A stretch of 64,000 nt of DNA, from NCBI RefSeq assembly GCF_050871315.1, contig NZ_JBJLRE010000001.1. The stretch is one strand, 5' to 3'. This DNA comes from Kineococcus gynurae. GTDB taxonomy: Bacteria; Actinomycetota; Actinomycetes; Actinomycetales; Kineococcaceae. Position 1 is the first letter of the stretch. Every line of letters begins with the position of its first letter. This document shows positions 51,593-61,964 of this stretch, one piece after another. The position numbers and the translations under genes were made by a program. Below the pieces are notes generated by a model. That model worked only from the letters and a program-made list of their open reading frames with translations, was not told the origin of the DNA and made no database searches.

Positions 51593-53551
51593 TCACCCGG
51601 CGGAGCTGATCCGCCACTCCCCCTCGACGCGCACGAGGGTCAACCGCGAGGGCGTCGGCGGGGTGGCCGCGACCGTCGTGATCCCCTCCGGGCCGACGAC
51701 CTCGTGGGCCGCGGTCGCGACCCGGGCGAGGACCACCGCCCGGTCCGGACCCGCCGTCTCGACCTCGACGTCGGCGACGTCGAAGCCCAGCCCGCGGTAG
51801 CGCCGGCCCGAGTCCCGGACCTCCGCCACCAGGGCGGCGTCGGCCAGCAGCGCCGGGGAGCCGCCGACGTCCACCCCGCTGAGCCCCGTCTCGTCGACCG
51901 CCTCGAGGACGGCCGCGCGACGGATCGCGAGTTCGCGCACGACCGCGGTCAGGTCCGAACCCGTGAGGACCGTGCGGCCGGGCTCGTCCACGACCTCCGC
52001 CGCGGCCGGGTCCCCGGGCACCGTTCCCGCGGACACCGTCCCCACGGACACCGTTCCCGCGGACACCGACGGCGTGGACACCGACGGCGTGGACACCGAC
52101 GGCGTGGACACCGACGGCGTGGACACCGACGGCGTGGACACCGACGGCGCGGACCCGGACGTCGCCGTCCTGGTCCCCCGCGCCGCCGTGGTCGACGAGA
52201 CCGACGGCGAGGGCGCCACCCGGGCCGCGTCGTGCGTCCCCACCCCCATCGCGGCACTCGTGGACGGACCCGGTCGATCGCCGCCGGCGTTCCGGAGGGC
52301 TGCGCCGGTCCCGACCGCCCCGAGCGCCACCGCTCCGACGGCCAACCCCACGACGGCCGCGCGGCCCGGACGCCACCCGGTGGCGCTCCGCCTCGCCCCG
52401 ACCCGCGGCCGCCCCGACCGCGGGCTCCCGCCGCCGACCGAGGCACGCGAGCGGTGGCCGTGACGCGTGCCGGCCGAGGCCGCGCCCGACGGGTCGGTGA
52501 CCGACGGTTCCGGGACCGGCCGGGGGCCGACGTCCACCCGACGGGTGCCCGCGAAGCGCGAGCGGAGCGCGTCGTCGGCGGGGTCCCCGGCCACCTCCGG
52601 GGGCGCCGTCACGCCGGACGGGCGCGACCCCGCACCCGCACCCGGTCGGGTCCCGGCCACGAGCCGGACGGGGCGGGGCCGGGCGCAGGCCAAGGCCGCC
52701 GTGGCCAGCTCACCCGGCGTCGGTCGGCGCGAGGGACGCCCGTGCAGGCCCTCGCGGAGCACGTCCAGCAGTGCCGCGGACGTCCCCGGGGGCAGCGTGG
52801 CGCGGGAGTCCCTCAGCTCCGCCCGTCCCGGACCGCGCGGACCGGTCCCCGGGGCCGACCCGGTCAGCGCCGCCCAGGCGACGGCGGCGAGGCCGTAGAC
52901 GTCCCCGGCCGCGTCCACCCGACCGTCGGCGACCGCCGCGGGATCGCAGAACCCCGGTGTCGCGAACAGGCTGCCGGGGCGTCGACTCAACGCGCGGGCG
53001 ACGCCGAGGTCGGCCAGCACGGCCTCGCCCGCGGCGTCGAGGAGCACGTTGCCGGGGGCCAGGTCCCCGTGCACGATCCCGGCGGAGTGCAGTTCCTCCA
53101 ACGCCGGTCCGAGGGCCTCCAGCAGGCCCACGACCTCACCCACCGCCAGCCGCCCCCGGTGGCGCAGCAGGGCGGCGAGACTGCCGCCGGCCAGGAGGTC
53201 GAGCACGAGGACGGGGCGCCCGTACCCGTCCCGGGCGATGTCGTGGACGGCCACCACCCGGGGGTGGCGGACCCGGCGCAGCGCCCCCAGCTCGCGCAGC
53301 ACCCCGCCCTCGACGTCGGCCGTCCCCGTCGCCGCCTCCGGGGCCCCCGGCTCCGACCCGCCCGGGGTGCCGGCATCGGCCGGGTCGTGCAGGACCTTGA
53401 GCGCCCGGGCGACGCCGTCCGGCCCGGTGCCGGTCCAGACCGCACTGCTGGAGCCGACACCCAGCAGGTCGCCGAGGGTGTAGCCGTCCACCCGCGGCAC
53501 CGGCCGCGACGCCGCCGTCCCGGCGTCGATCGACGCGCCCGTTCCGTCCAC
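51593..53551 (-). CDS. Membrane serine/threonine protein kinase with a Ser/Thr/Pro tandem repeat stalk
   Basis: The 652-residue protein has an N-terminal kinase domain (about 20-285), a proline-rich cytoplasmic linker, one membrane helix (AAVVGLAVGAVALGAVGTGAAL near 405-425), a repeat stalk of SVSTP units and a unique outer domain. The glycine loop is LLGVGSSSAVW and the ATP lysine is in ARALKVL. The catalytic loop is HGDLAPGNVLL, lacking the usual Arg-Asp and loop Lys, and DFG is replaced by DLG, so activity may be reduced. No PASTA repeats. GTG 53551 is preferred over TTG 53563. It is divergent from the FAD oxidoreductase gene. Confidence 0.82.
   Translation of the reverse strand: MDGTGASIDAGTAASRPVPRVDGYTLGDLLGVGSSSAVWTGTGPDGVARALKVLHDPADAGTPGGSEPGAPEAATGTADVEGGVLRELGALRRVRHPRVVAVHDIARDGYGRPVLVLDLLAGGSLAALLRHRGRLAVGEVVGLLEALGPALEELHSAGIVHGDLAPGNVLLDAAGEAVLADLGVARALSRRPGSLFATPGFCDPAAVADGRVDAAGDVYGLAAVAWAALTGSAPGTGPRGPGRAELRDSRATLPPGTSAALLDVLREGLHGRPSRRPTPGELATAALACARPRPVRLVAGTRPGAGAGSRPSGVTAPPEVAGDPADDALRSRFAGTRRVDVGPRPVPEPSVTDPSGAASAGTRHGHRSRASVGGGSPRSGRPRVGARRSATGWRPGRAAVVGLAVGAVALGAVGTGAALRNAGGDRPGPSTSAAMGVGTHDAARVAPSPSVSSTTAARGTRTATSGSAPSVSTPSVSTPSVSTPSVSTPSVSTPSVSAGTVSVGTVSAGTVPGDPAAAEVVDEPGRTVLTGSDLTAVVRELAIRRAAVLEAVDETGLSGVDVGGSPALLADAALVAEVRDSGRRYRGLGFDVADVEVETAGPDRAVVLARVATAAHEVVGPEGITTVAATPPTPSRLTLVRVEGEWRISSAG
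52021..52155. repeat. 15-bp tandem repeat, nine units
   Basis: Nine 15-bp units encode the extracellular stalk of the kinase on the minus strand (one five-residue Ser/Val/Thr/Pro unit each). Units 4-8 (52,066-52,140) are identical; units 1-3 and 9 are variants. The unit length keeps the frame, so copy-number change would alter stalk length only. Confidence 0.9.
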
Positions 53552-53685
53552 CCGCCCAGCCAACCGCAGATCGGTCCCGACCCCCCGGCGTTGTCCACAG
53601 GCCCGGGTCCGCGGGCCGAGGAGAGCACGACGCGAGACGCCAAGGTCAGGGCGCGTCGTCGGGGATGCCCACTAGTCTGCTGAGG

Positions 53686-54981
53686 GTGATCTCCAGCGCG
53701 GCCGCCCTGCCCTCCTCCGCCGAAGTCGTCGTCGTGGGGGCCGGTGTCGCCGGTCTCGCCTGCGCCCGTCACCTGGACGCCGCCGGTCTGGGCGTGGTCG
53801 TGGTCGAGGCCGCCCGCACGGTCGGCGGTCGGGTGCGCAGCGAGGTCGTGGGCAACTTCCGCGTCGACCGCGGCTTCCAGCTCCTGAACCCGGCCTACCC
53901 CGAGGTGCGCCGCGTCCTCGACCTCGAGGCCCTGCGCCTGCAGACCTTCGACGCCGGGGTCGCCGTGGCCCGCGACGGGGTGGTCTCCACCGTGCGCGAC
54001 CCCCGCCGTCACCCGCTGTCGCTGGTCAAGGCCCTGCGCTTCCCCATCGGCGACACGGCCGAGAAGGTCGCCGCGGTCCGCTGGGCGCTGGGGGCCGGGT
54101 CGGCCAGGAGCCTGCGCGCCGAGGACGGCCCGTGGGGCGAGGCCCTCGACGACGCCGAGATCGACGGGGAGCTGCGCGAGCAGGTCATCGAGCCGTTCCT
54201 CGCCGGGGTGCTCGGCGAGGCCGACGGGTCCACCTCGCGCCGCTTCGTCGACCTGCTGCTCAAGAGCTTCCTGCGCGGGACCCCCGGGTTGCCGGCCCGC
54301 GGGATGCAGGCCGTCCCGGACCAGCTGGCCAAGGGGCTCCCCCGGGGCAGCATCGTGACCGGGGTCGAGGTCAGGCACGCCGGTCACGGACCGCGCTCGC
54401 TGGTCGTGGAGACCACCGAGGGCGGGCTCACCGCCGACGCCATCGTCGTCGCCACCGACGCCGCCGCGGCCGCCCACATCGTGCACGCCCCGGAACTGCC
54501 CCCGGCCCGCGGGCTCTCGACGTTCTGGTACGCAACGCTCAACTCCCCCGTCCCGCACGAACGGGCCAAGCTCCTGCACCTCGACGGCGACCGCAGCGGC
54601 CCTGTCGTCAACACCGCCGTGGTCTCCGAGGTCGCCCCGAGCTACGTGGTGACCGACAGCGAGCGCCGCTCGCTGGTCTCCGCGCAGACGCTGGGGGCGG
54701 ACACGTCCGCGGCCACGGAGGCCGCGGTGCGCGCCCAGCTGGGGCGCATCTACTCCGAGGACACCTCGGCGTGGTCGCTGGTCGCCGCGCACGAGATCCC
54801 CGAGGCGCTGCCCGTGGTGCCGGCCCCCTTCACCGGGCCCAAGCCGGTGTCGCTCGGCGAGGGCATCTACCTGGCCGGTGACCACCGGGAGAACGCCTCG
54901 CTGCAGGGCGCCCTCGTCTCGGGTCGGCGGGCCGCGGACGCGCTCGTCGCCGACCTGCGCCAGGGCCGCCGTGCCGGCTGA
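53686..54981 (+). CDS. FAD-dependent oxidoreductase, phytoene desaturase/amine oxidase-like
   Basis: This 431-residue flavoprotein has the FAD loop VVVVGAGVAGLACARHLDAAG, VEAARTVGGRVRSE, and the C-terminal GIYLAGDHRENASLQGALVSGRRAA flavin-contact motif. Middle blocks GELREQVIEPFLAGVLG and RGMQAVPDQLAKGL are typical of the uncharacterised NAD(P)/FAD oxidoreductase group near protoporphyrinogen oxidase. The substrate is unknown. GTG 53686 is chosen because TAGTCT lies 7 bases upstream; ATG 53665 would place that hexamer in the coding region. It overlaps the S51 peptidase gene by 11 bases. Confidence 0.8.
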   Translation: MISSAAALPSSAEVVVVGAGVAGLACARHLDAAGLGVVVVEAARTVGGRVRSEVVGNFRVDRGFQLLNPAYPEVRRVLDLEALRLQTFDAGVAVARDGVVSTVRDPRRHPLSLVKALRFPIGDTAEKVAAVRWALGAGSARSLRAEDGPWGEALDDAEIDGELREQVIEPFLAGVLGEADGSTSRRFVDLLLKSFLRGTPGLPARGMQAVPDQLAKGLPRGSIVTGVEVRHAGHGPRSLVVETTEGGLTADAIVVATDAAAAAHIVHAPELPPARGLSTFWYATLNSPVPHERAKLLHLDGDRSGPVVNTAVVSEVAPSYVVTDSERRSLVSAQTLGADTSAATEAAVRAQLGRIYSEDTSAWSLVAAHEIPEALPVVPAPFTGPKPVSLGEGIYLAGDHRENASLQGALVSGRRAADALVADLRQGRRAG

Positions 54982-55705
54982 GGCACCCACGATCCTCGCG
55001 ACCTCCGGTGGTTTCCGCCGCGGTCCGCGCGGGTTGGAGTTCTCCCCCCTGCTGCGGCACGGGCTGGACCTGGCCGGGCGACCGGGTGCGGATCGGCGGT
55101 CGCGGGTGACCTACCTCGGTACCGCGGGCGGGGACCAGCGCTCGGCGGCGGCCGAGGTGCACGCGGCCGGCGCTCGCGCCGGCGTCGAGGTCACCGTCCT
55201 CGACCTGTTCCCGATGCCCTCGGTCGACGACGTCGCCGCGACCCTGCTGGGCTCCGACCTGGTCTGGGTCGGGGGCGGTTCGGTGGCCAACCTGCTGGCG
55301 GTCTGGCGCGTGCACGACCTGCCCGGGCATCTGCGTGCGGCCTGGGAGGCGGGTGTGGTGCTGGGCGGGGTCAGCGCCGGCTCGATCTGCTGGTTCCGCG
55401 GGGGCACGACGGACTCCTACGGTCCCGAACTGCGTCCGGTGACCGACGCCCTCGCGTTCCTGCCCTACGGCAACGGCGTCCACTACGACTCCGAGTCCCG
55501 TCGTCGGCCCCTGGTGCACCGGCTGGTGGCCGAGCAGGTGCTGCCCACGACGCACTGCACCGACGACGGCGTGGGCCTCGTCTACCGGGGCACCGAGCTG
55601 GTCGAGGCGGTCTCCGACGTCGCGGGCGCGGGCGCCTACGTGGTCGAGCGGGGGGCCGACGGCCGGGCGGCCGAGCGTCGACTCGCGGTCCGCCGGCTGG
55701 GCTGA
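54971..55705 (+). CDS. Peptidase S51 (dipeptidase E-like)
   Basis: The 244-residue enzyme belongs to the S51 serine peptidases, which cut Asp-X dipeptides or cyanophycin dipeptides. The nucleophile elbow is GGVSAGSICWF, with GSDLVWVGGGSVANLL before it and a conserved HYDSESRRRPLVHRLV and LPTTHCTDDGVGLVY after. No signal peptide. The GTG at 54971 overlaps the preceding stop by 11 bases, so the two genes are likely coupled. Substrate specificity is not visible. Confidence 0.83.
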   Translation: MPAEAPTILATSGGFRRGPRGLEFSPLLRHGLDLAGRPGADRRSRVTYLGTAGGDQRSAAAEVHAAGARAGVEVTVLDLFPMPSVDDVAATLLGSDLVWVGGGSVANLLAVWRVHDLPGHLRAAWEAGVVLGGVSAGSICWFRGGTTDSYGPELRPVTDALAFLPYGNGVHYDSESRRRPLVHRLVAEQVLPTTHCTDDGVGLVYRGTELVEAVSDVAGAGAYVVERGADGRAAERRLAVRRLG

Positions 55706-55759
55706 TCTGCTCCGCCGCCGAGCGCGCCCGCGTGGCCCGGCGCGACGTAACCTGACGCC

Positions 55760-56413
55760 ATGCAGGTGGTCAGGCTGGGGCTGGGCGAGCAGGTGCAGGA
55801 CTACCGCGAGACCTGGGAGCAGCAGCGTCGCCTGCACGCCGAGGTCGCCGCCGGGGAGCGCCCGGACACCGTGCTGCTGCTGGAGCACGCGCCGGTCTAC
55901 ACCGCGGGCAAGCGCACGAACTCCTGGGAGCGGCCGACCGACGGCACGCCCGTCGTCGACGTCGACCGCGGCGGGCGCATCACCTGGCACGGTCCGGGGC
56001 AGCTCGTCGGGTACCCGCTCGTCCGGCTGCAGGAGCGTCTCGACGTGGTCGGCTACGTCCGGCGGCTGGAGCAGCTGCTCATCGACGTGGTCGCCAAGCT
56101 CGGGGTCGCGGGCTACCGGGTGCCCGAACGGACCGGGGTCTGGGTCGCCCACGACGCCGCCGACGTGCCCGAGGGGTGGCGGGCCGAGCGCAAGCTGGCC
56201 GCGATCGGGGTCCGCGTCGCGCGGGGCGTCACCATGCACGGCTTCGCCCTCAACTGCGACACCGACCTGCAGGGTTTCGGGGCGATCGTCCCCTGCGGCC
56301 TGCCCGACGCGGGCGTCACCTCGTTGAGCGCCGAGACCGGGCGCCGCGTGCGGGTCACCGAGGCCGCCGACCTCGTCGAGGCCCTCCTCCCCACCGCCGA
56401 CCTCCCCGGTTGA
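55760..56413 (+). CDS. lipB: Octanoyl-[acyl-carrier] protein transferase
   Basis: LipB transfers octanoate from acyl carrier protein to lipoyl domains, the first step of lipoylation. The 217-residue protein has GGRITWHGPGQLVGYPLVRL, the catalytic lysine in ERKLAAIGVRV and catalytic cysteine in IVPCGLPDAGVTSL. ATG 55760 is preceded by TAACCT at exactly 6 bases, so the mRNA is probably leaderless. It works with lipA downstream, and the E2 acyltransferase upstream is the natural acceptor. Confidence 0.96.
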   Translation: MQVVRLGLGEQVQDYRETWEQQRRLHAEVAAGERPDTVLLLEHAPVYTAGKRTNSWERPTDGTPVVDVDRGGRITWHGPGQLVGYPLVRLQERLDVVGYVRRLEQLLIDVVAKLGVAGYRVPERTGVWVAHDAADVPEGWRAERKLAAIGVRVARGVTMHGFALNCDTDLQGFGAIVPCGLPDAGVTSLSAETGRRVRVTEAADLVEALLPTADLPG

Positions 56414-56430
56414 CCTCCCACCCCCCACCT

Positions 56431-56450
56431 CCCCCGTGATCAAGGAGTTG
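56431..56450 (+). repeat. Single arm of the CGTGATCAAGGA dispersed element
   Basis: A C-rich tract then CGTGATCAAGGAGTT matches one arm of the palindrome at 6,683-6,748. It lies between lipB and the serine hydrolase gene. No opposite arm follows. Confidence 0.65.
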
Positions 56451-56512
56451 CTCCCTTCCGCCGCGACGGGGGCGCTCCGGCCGACGACCGCGGGGTCTGG
56501 CAATCTCGGACG

Positions 56513-57916
56513 GTGACCACCGCCGACCTGCTGCCCGGTACCGTCCGCGCCCTCGACCTCGCGCTCGCCCGGGCCCAGGCCACCTCGCGGTTGCCGTCGG
56601 TGAGCGCCGGGCTGGTGCGCGGCGGACGTCTGGTCTGGTCGGGCACGCGGGGCACGACGGGGATCGACGCGCCGACGAACGGGCTGCCGGGACCCTCGAC
56701 GCAGTACCGCATCGGTTCGATCACCAAGACGTTCGTCGCGGTCGGGGTGCTCAAGGCCGTCGAGGACGGCCTGGTCGGGCTGGAGGACCGGATCGGCGCG
56801 CACCTGCCGGAGATCGACGCCCTGCCCGCGGGCGGCATTGGTCATCTCACGGTCGGGCAGCTGCTCGGCCAGGCGTCGGGGATCCAGGCGGAGACCGACG
56901 GTCCCTGGTGGGAGCGGACCCCCGGGGGCGACTTCGCGGCGCTGCTGCCCCTGCTCGGTCCGGGCGCCCTGCGCCACCGGCCCGGCACCCGGTTCCACTA
57001 CTCCAACGTCGGCTTCGCGGTGCTCGGCGAGCTGCTCGGCCGCTTGCGCGGGGCGGCCTGGCACGAGGTGGTCCGGACCGAGCTGCTGCAGCCGCTCGGC
57101 ATGACCCGCACGACCCTGCGCCCCGACGGTGAGCACGCGCGGGGCCTGGCCGTGCACCCCTGGGCCGACGTCGTGCTGCCCGAGCCGGAGCACGACGCGG
57201 GGGCGATGGCTCCGGCCGGTCAGCTCTGGTCGACCGTCGAGGACCTGGCCCGCTGGTCGACCGTGGTCGCCGGGACCTCCGGCCTGCTGAGTCCGGCCAC
57301 GGTGGCGGAGATGCGCCGCCCGCAGAGCGTCGACGACGCCCGCAACGCCGCCTGGTCGGTCGGGTACGGACTGGGCTGGCAGCTGTGGAACGTCGACGGG
57401 CGCCGCCACGCCGGGCACTCGGGGTCCATGCCGGGATTCGTCGCCATGCTGCGCGTCGACGTGGAGTCCGGCGACGGGGTGCTCGCCCTGACCAACACCA
57501 CGACCGGGTTCGGCGACCTGCCGGCGACCCTGCTGCGCACCCTGGCCGAGACCGAACCGCCCCTGCCCGCTCCCTGGACGCCGCGGCCGGTGGCCGACGA
57601 CGTCCTGGAGCTGGTCGGTCCCTGGTACTGGGGTCCGGCCGCGCTGACCGTCCGCTCCCGCGCCGACGGCGGGTTCGACCTCGGCGGCCTGGCCGGCCGC
57701 GGACGGGCGTCGCGGTTCGTCCGGGCCACCGACGGCGACGGGTGGGTCGGGCTCGACGAGTACTACGCCGGGGAGCGGCTGCGCCCGGTCCGCGGGGCCG
57801 ACGGCACCGTCTCGCACCTGGACCTGGCCAGCTTCCGGCTGACCCGCTCCCCCTACGACCCGGACGCCGACGTCCCCGGCGGGGTCGACGGGGCAGGGTG
57901 GGGTTCGGGGGCCTGA
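56513..57916 (+). CDS. Serine hydrolase, beta-lactamase class C family
   Basis: This 467-residue penicillin-binding-protein-like hydrolase has the SxxK nucleophile SITK near residue 70, the YSN tyrosine motif (FHYSNVGFAVLGELL), and a third box GHSGSMPG in place of KTG. The C-terminal 100 residues form a lipocalin-like beta domain (DVLELVGPWYWGPAAL). Relatives are esterases and D-peptidases rather than lactamases. No signal peptide. It separates lipB from lipA, unlike mycobacteria. GTG 56513 is preceded by CAATCT at 6 bases. Confidence 0.85.
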   Translation: MTTADLLPGTVRALDLALARAQATSRLPSVSAGLVRGGRLVWSGTRGTTGIDAPTNGLPGPSTQYRIGSITKTFVAVGVLKAVEDGLVGLEDRIGAHLPEIDALPAGGIGHLTVGQLLGQASGIQAETDGPWWERTPGGDFAALLPLLGPGALRHRPGTRFHYSNVGFAVLGELLGRLRGAAWHEVVRTELLQPLGMTRTTLRPDGEHARGLAVHPWADVVLPEPEHDAGAMAPAGQLWSTVEDLARWSTVVAGTSGLLSPATVAEMRRPQSVDDARNAAWSVGYGLGWQLWNVDGRRHAGHSGSMPGFVAMLRVDVESGDGVLALTNTTTGFGDLPATLLRTLAETEPPLPAPWTPRPVADDVLELVGPWYWGPAALTVRSRADGGFDLGGLAGRGRASRFVRATDGDGWVGLDEYYAGERLRPVRGADGTVSHLDLASFRLTRSPYDPDADVPGGVDGAGWGSGA

Positions 57917-57943
57917 GCCGACGGGGCGACGTAAACTCGTCCG

Positions 57944-58945
57944 GTGACCATCGCACCGGAAGGCCGGCGCATGCTGCGCGTCGAGGCGCGCAACGCCGAG
58001 ACGCCCATCGAACGCAAACCGGCCTGGATCCGCACCAAGGCCAAGACCGGCCCCGACTACACCGAGCTCAAGGGCCTGGTGAAGACCGGCGGCCTGCACA
58101 CGGTGTGCGAGGAGGCGGGCTGCCCCAACATCTACGAGTGCTGGGAGGACCGCGAGGCCACGTTCCTCATCGGCGGTTCCGACTGCACCCGCCGTTGCGA
58201 CTTCTGCCAGATCGACACGGGCAAGCCCGAGCCGCTGGACCGGGACGAGCCGCGCCGTGTCGCCGAGAGCATCCGGACGATGGGTCTGCGCTACGCGACC
58301 ATCACCGGGGTCGCCCGCGACGACCTCGAGGACGGCGGCGCCTGGCTCTACGCCGAGACCATCCGGCAGGTCCACGAGCTGAACCCGGGCACCGGGGTGG
58401 AGATCCTCGTCCCCGACTTCAACGGGGTGCCGGGGCTGCTGCAGCAGGTGTTCGACGCCGCCCCCGAGGTCTTCGCCCACAACGTCGAGACGGTTCCGCG
58501 CATCTTCAAGCGCATCCGCCCGGCGTTCCGCTACGAGCGCTCCCTCGACGTGATCACCCAGGGCCGGGACGCCGGGCTGGTCACCAAGTCCAACCTCATC
58601 CTGGGGATGGGCGAGACCGACGAGGAGGTGCTGCAGGCGCTGCAGGACCTGCACGACGCGGGCACCGACATCATCACGATCACCCAGTACCTGCGTCCGA
58701 GTCCTCGTCACCACCCGGTCGAGCGCTGGGTGAAGCCCGAGGCGTTCGTCGACTTCTCCGAGGCGGCGACGGAGATGGGCTTCTCGGGGGTCATGGCGGG
58801 TCCGCTGGTCCGCTCCTCCTACCGCGCGGGGCGGCTGTGGGCGCAGGCGATGCGTCGCCGCGGCGTCGAGATCCCCGAGCACCTCGCGCACCTGGACAAG
58901 GAGATGGCGGCCGCGCAGGAGGCCAGCAGCCTGCTGCGGCGCTGA
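57944..58945 (+). CDS. lipA: Lipoyl synthase
   Basis: LipA is the radical-SAM enzyme inserting two sulfurs into protein-bound octanoate. The 333-residue protein has the auxiliary cluster CEEAGCPNIYECW and the radical-SAM triad CTRRCDFC, then NLILGMGETDEEV and RYERSLDVI. The family C-terminal RSSYRAG arginine-serine motif is present. GTG 57944 is preceded by TAAACT at exactly 6 bases, so it is probably leaderless. Confidence 0.97.
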   Translation: MTIAPEGRRMLRVEARNAETPIERKPAWIRTKAKTGPDYTELKGLVKTGGLHTVCEEAGCPNIYECWEDREATFLIGGSDCTRRCDFCQIDTGKPEPLDRDEPRRVAESIRTMGLRYATITGVARDDLEDGGAWLYAETIRQVHELNPGTGVEILVPDFNGVPGLLQQVFDAAPEVFAHNVETVPRIFKRIRPAFRYERSLDVITQGRDAGLVTKSNLILGMGETDEEVLQALQDLHDAGTDIITITQYLRPSPRHHPVERWVKPEAFVDFSEAATEMGFSGVMAGPLVRSSYRAGRLWAQAMRRRGVEIPEHLAHLDKEMAAAQEASSLLRR

Positions 58946-59053
58946 ACCCGCCAGCGGCCCCCCCACGGTCCCACCACCGTCCCGCCACCGCCCCCGTCGG
59001 AGCCGTCCGGTGGGCGCGGCGCGCCGGGTCCGCCGCGCCGTATCCTGACCCGC

Positions 59054-59800
59054 ATGGCTCGCCGCACCGACTCCACGACCCCCGGACGGAAGGACCCCTC
59101 CGGGGCCCCCGCGCCGAAGAAGCAGCGCTTCAAGCGCATCCGTCAGATCAAGGCCGTCTACCAGATGACGGTGAAGGCGGACCCGGCCACCAAGTGGTGG
59201 CTGCTGCTGGCGGTCGGTGCGCCGCTGCTGATCTCGGTCGTCGTCGGCATCGCGAGCGGTCACTGGATCTACTTCCCGCTGCTGGGGGTCCTGCTGGCCC
59301 TGCTGGCCGGGATGTTCGTCCTGGGCCGACGCGCCGAGCGGGCCGCCTACCTCTCCATCGCCGGGGAGAAGGGGGCCGCCGGGGCCGCGCTCAACTCGAT
59401 CCGCCGCGGGTGGGTCGTGGACCAGGAGCCGGTGGCCTTCGACACCCGCACCAAGGACATGGTCTTCCGCGCGACCGGGCGCGGGGGGATCGTCCTCGTC
59501 GGTGACGGGCCGCCCGCCCGGGTGAAGAAGCTGCTCGAGGCCGAGCGCCGCAAGGTGGCCCGCGTGGTGCCCAACGTGACCACCCACCTGTTCACCGTCG
59601 GCGACGGCGGCGGCGAGAACGAGATCCCGTTGGCCAAGGTCGCCTCCAAGGTCCAGCGCCTCAAGCCGGTCCTCACCAAGCAGGAGGCGGCCGCGGTCCG
59701 TCAGCGGCTGCAGGCGCTCACCGGGATTCGCCCGCCGGTCCCCCAGGGCGTCGACCCGATGCGGGCCCGCCCGGACCGCAAGGCCATGCGCGGGCGCTGA
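59054..59800 (+). CDS. DUF4191 membrane protein
   Basis: The 248-residue protein corresponds to mycobacterial Rv2219. It has a basic cytoplasmic start (KKQRFKRIRQIKAVYQMT), two adjacent membrane helices (WWLLLAVGAPLLISVVVGIA and IYFPLLGVLLALLAGMFVLG) and a soluble C-terminal domain of about 155 residues. The function is unknown. Its place after lipA is conserved in actinobacteria. ATG 59054 is preceded by TATCCT at 7 bases, giving a leaderless layout. Confidence 0.9.
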   Translation: MARRTDSTTPGRKDPSGAPAPKKQRFKRIRQIKAVYQMTVKADPATKWWLLLAVGAPLLISVVVGIASGHWIYFPLLGVLLALLAGMFVLGRRAERAAYLSIAGEKGAAGAALNSIRRGWVVDQEPVAFDTRTKDMVFRATGRGGIVLVGDGPPARVKKLLEAERRKVARVVPNVTTHLFTVGDGGGENEIPLAKVASKVQRLKPVLTKQEAAAVRQRLQALTGIRPPVPQGVDPMRARPDRKAMRGR

Positions 59801-59827
59801 GCCCACCGCCCCCCGGAGCCGTCGAGG

Positions 59828-60256
59828 TCAGCGTCGTAGGACGACGACCTCGGCGGCTTTGTCGTGCAGACCGCGTCGGTCGTGGTCGTAGACGACCGCG
59901 GGGATGACCAGGAGCAGCAGCAGGGTCCGCAGCGACCCCCGCAGCAGCCCGACGGGTCGCCCGTCGAGCCGGCGCACCGCGATGCCGGCGACGAAGTGGC
60001 CGATGCTGAACCCGAGGGTGCTGACCAGCAGCACGTGCATGAGCCCGAACACGAGCAGGGGGCCGAGCTCCGGGCCGAGGACGTCGCCGAGCAGCACCCG
60101 CCCGATCAGCGAGGCGAGCACCCAGTCCACGGCGATGCCGAAGACCCGTCGCCCCCAGCCGGCGACGGAGCCGGGCCCCTGCTCCGGCAGACCGAGCCGC
60201 ACCCCGGCGGCGGGCCACTGCTGATCGTCGGGTCGGTCCTGCGCACCTCGGGCCAC
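59828..60256 (-). CDS. RDD family membrane protein
   Basis: The 142-residue protein has an N-terminal soluble part, then RDD-type membrane helices: RRVFGIAVDWVLASLIGRVLL with the conserved Arg and Asp, FGLMHVLLVSTLGFSIGHFVAGIAVRRLDG, and LLLLLVIPAVVYDHDRRGLHDKAAEVVVL. It matches Rv2219A in position, between the DUF4191 gene and glnA, and is convergent with the former. The function is unknown. GTG 60256 is preceded on its strand by TAGTCT at exactly 6 bases. Confidence 0.87.
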   Translation of the reverse strand: MARGAQDRPDDQQWPAAGVRLGLPEQGPGSVAGWGRRVFGIAVDWVLASLIGRVLLGDVLGPELGPLLVFGLMHVLLVSTLGFSIGHFVAGIAVRRLDGRPVGLLRGSLRTLLLLLVIPAVVYDHDRRGLHDKAAEVVVLRR

Positions 60257-60321
60257 GCCCCGAGACTAACCGCCGGCGATCGTGGCGCCCGACCCGACGA
60301 TCGACGCCCTCCCAGACCTCG

Positions 60322-60375
60322 GTAACCTCGGGGAAACGTCGGCGACACGGGTGCGCAACACGGCCCCCCTAGCGT
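60322..60375 (+). promoter_or_regulatory. GlnR-type promoter of glnA
   Basis: Four pentamers at 11-bp pitch read GTAAC-n6-GAAAC-n6-GACAC-n6-GCAAC (60,322-60,359), then 10 bases, then -10 TAGCGT (60,370-60,375). This is a full GlnR double box. The predicted start site near 60,382 leaves a leader of about 45 bases containing GGAGGTTGG before the glnA ATG. Confidence 0.8.
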
Positions 60376-60427
60376 CGGCGCGGTCCCACGGCGGCTCATC
60401 GGAGCCGAAACCGTCGATGGAGGTTGG

Positions 60428-61852
<1,425 letters not shown>

Positions 61853-61887
61853 TCGGCGGGTCCCCCGGACCCTCGGTCAAGTCGCCT

Positions 61888-61936
61888 GACGGCGGCCGAC
61901 CCGGACACGCTCGTGTGGTCCGGGTCGGCCGCCGTC
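61888..61936. terminator. Bidirectional terminator after glnA
   Basis: A perfect 19-bp stem (61,888-61,906 with 61,918-61,936) and 11-base loop lie 35 bases after the glnA stop and 28 before the convergent gene's stop. Confidence 0.75.
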
Positions 61937-61964
61937 GTCGTTCTCCCCGGTGCTCGCCGGGTCC

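Noticed and set aside
52021..52155. CRISPR-like array from the regular 15-bp repeats
   Set aside because: Units are contiguous without spacers and lie in frame inside the kinase gene.
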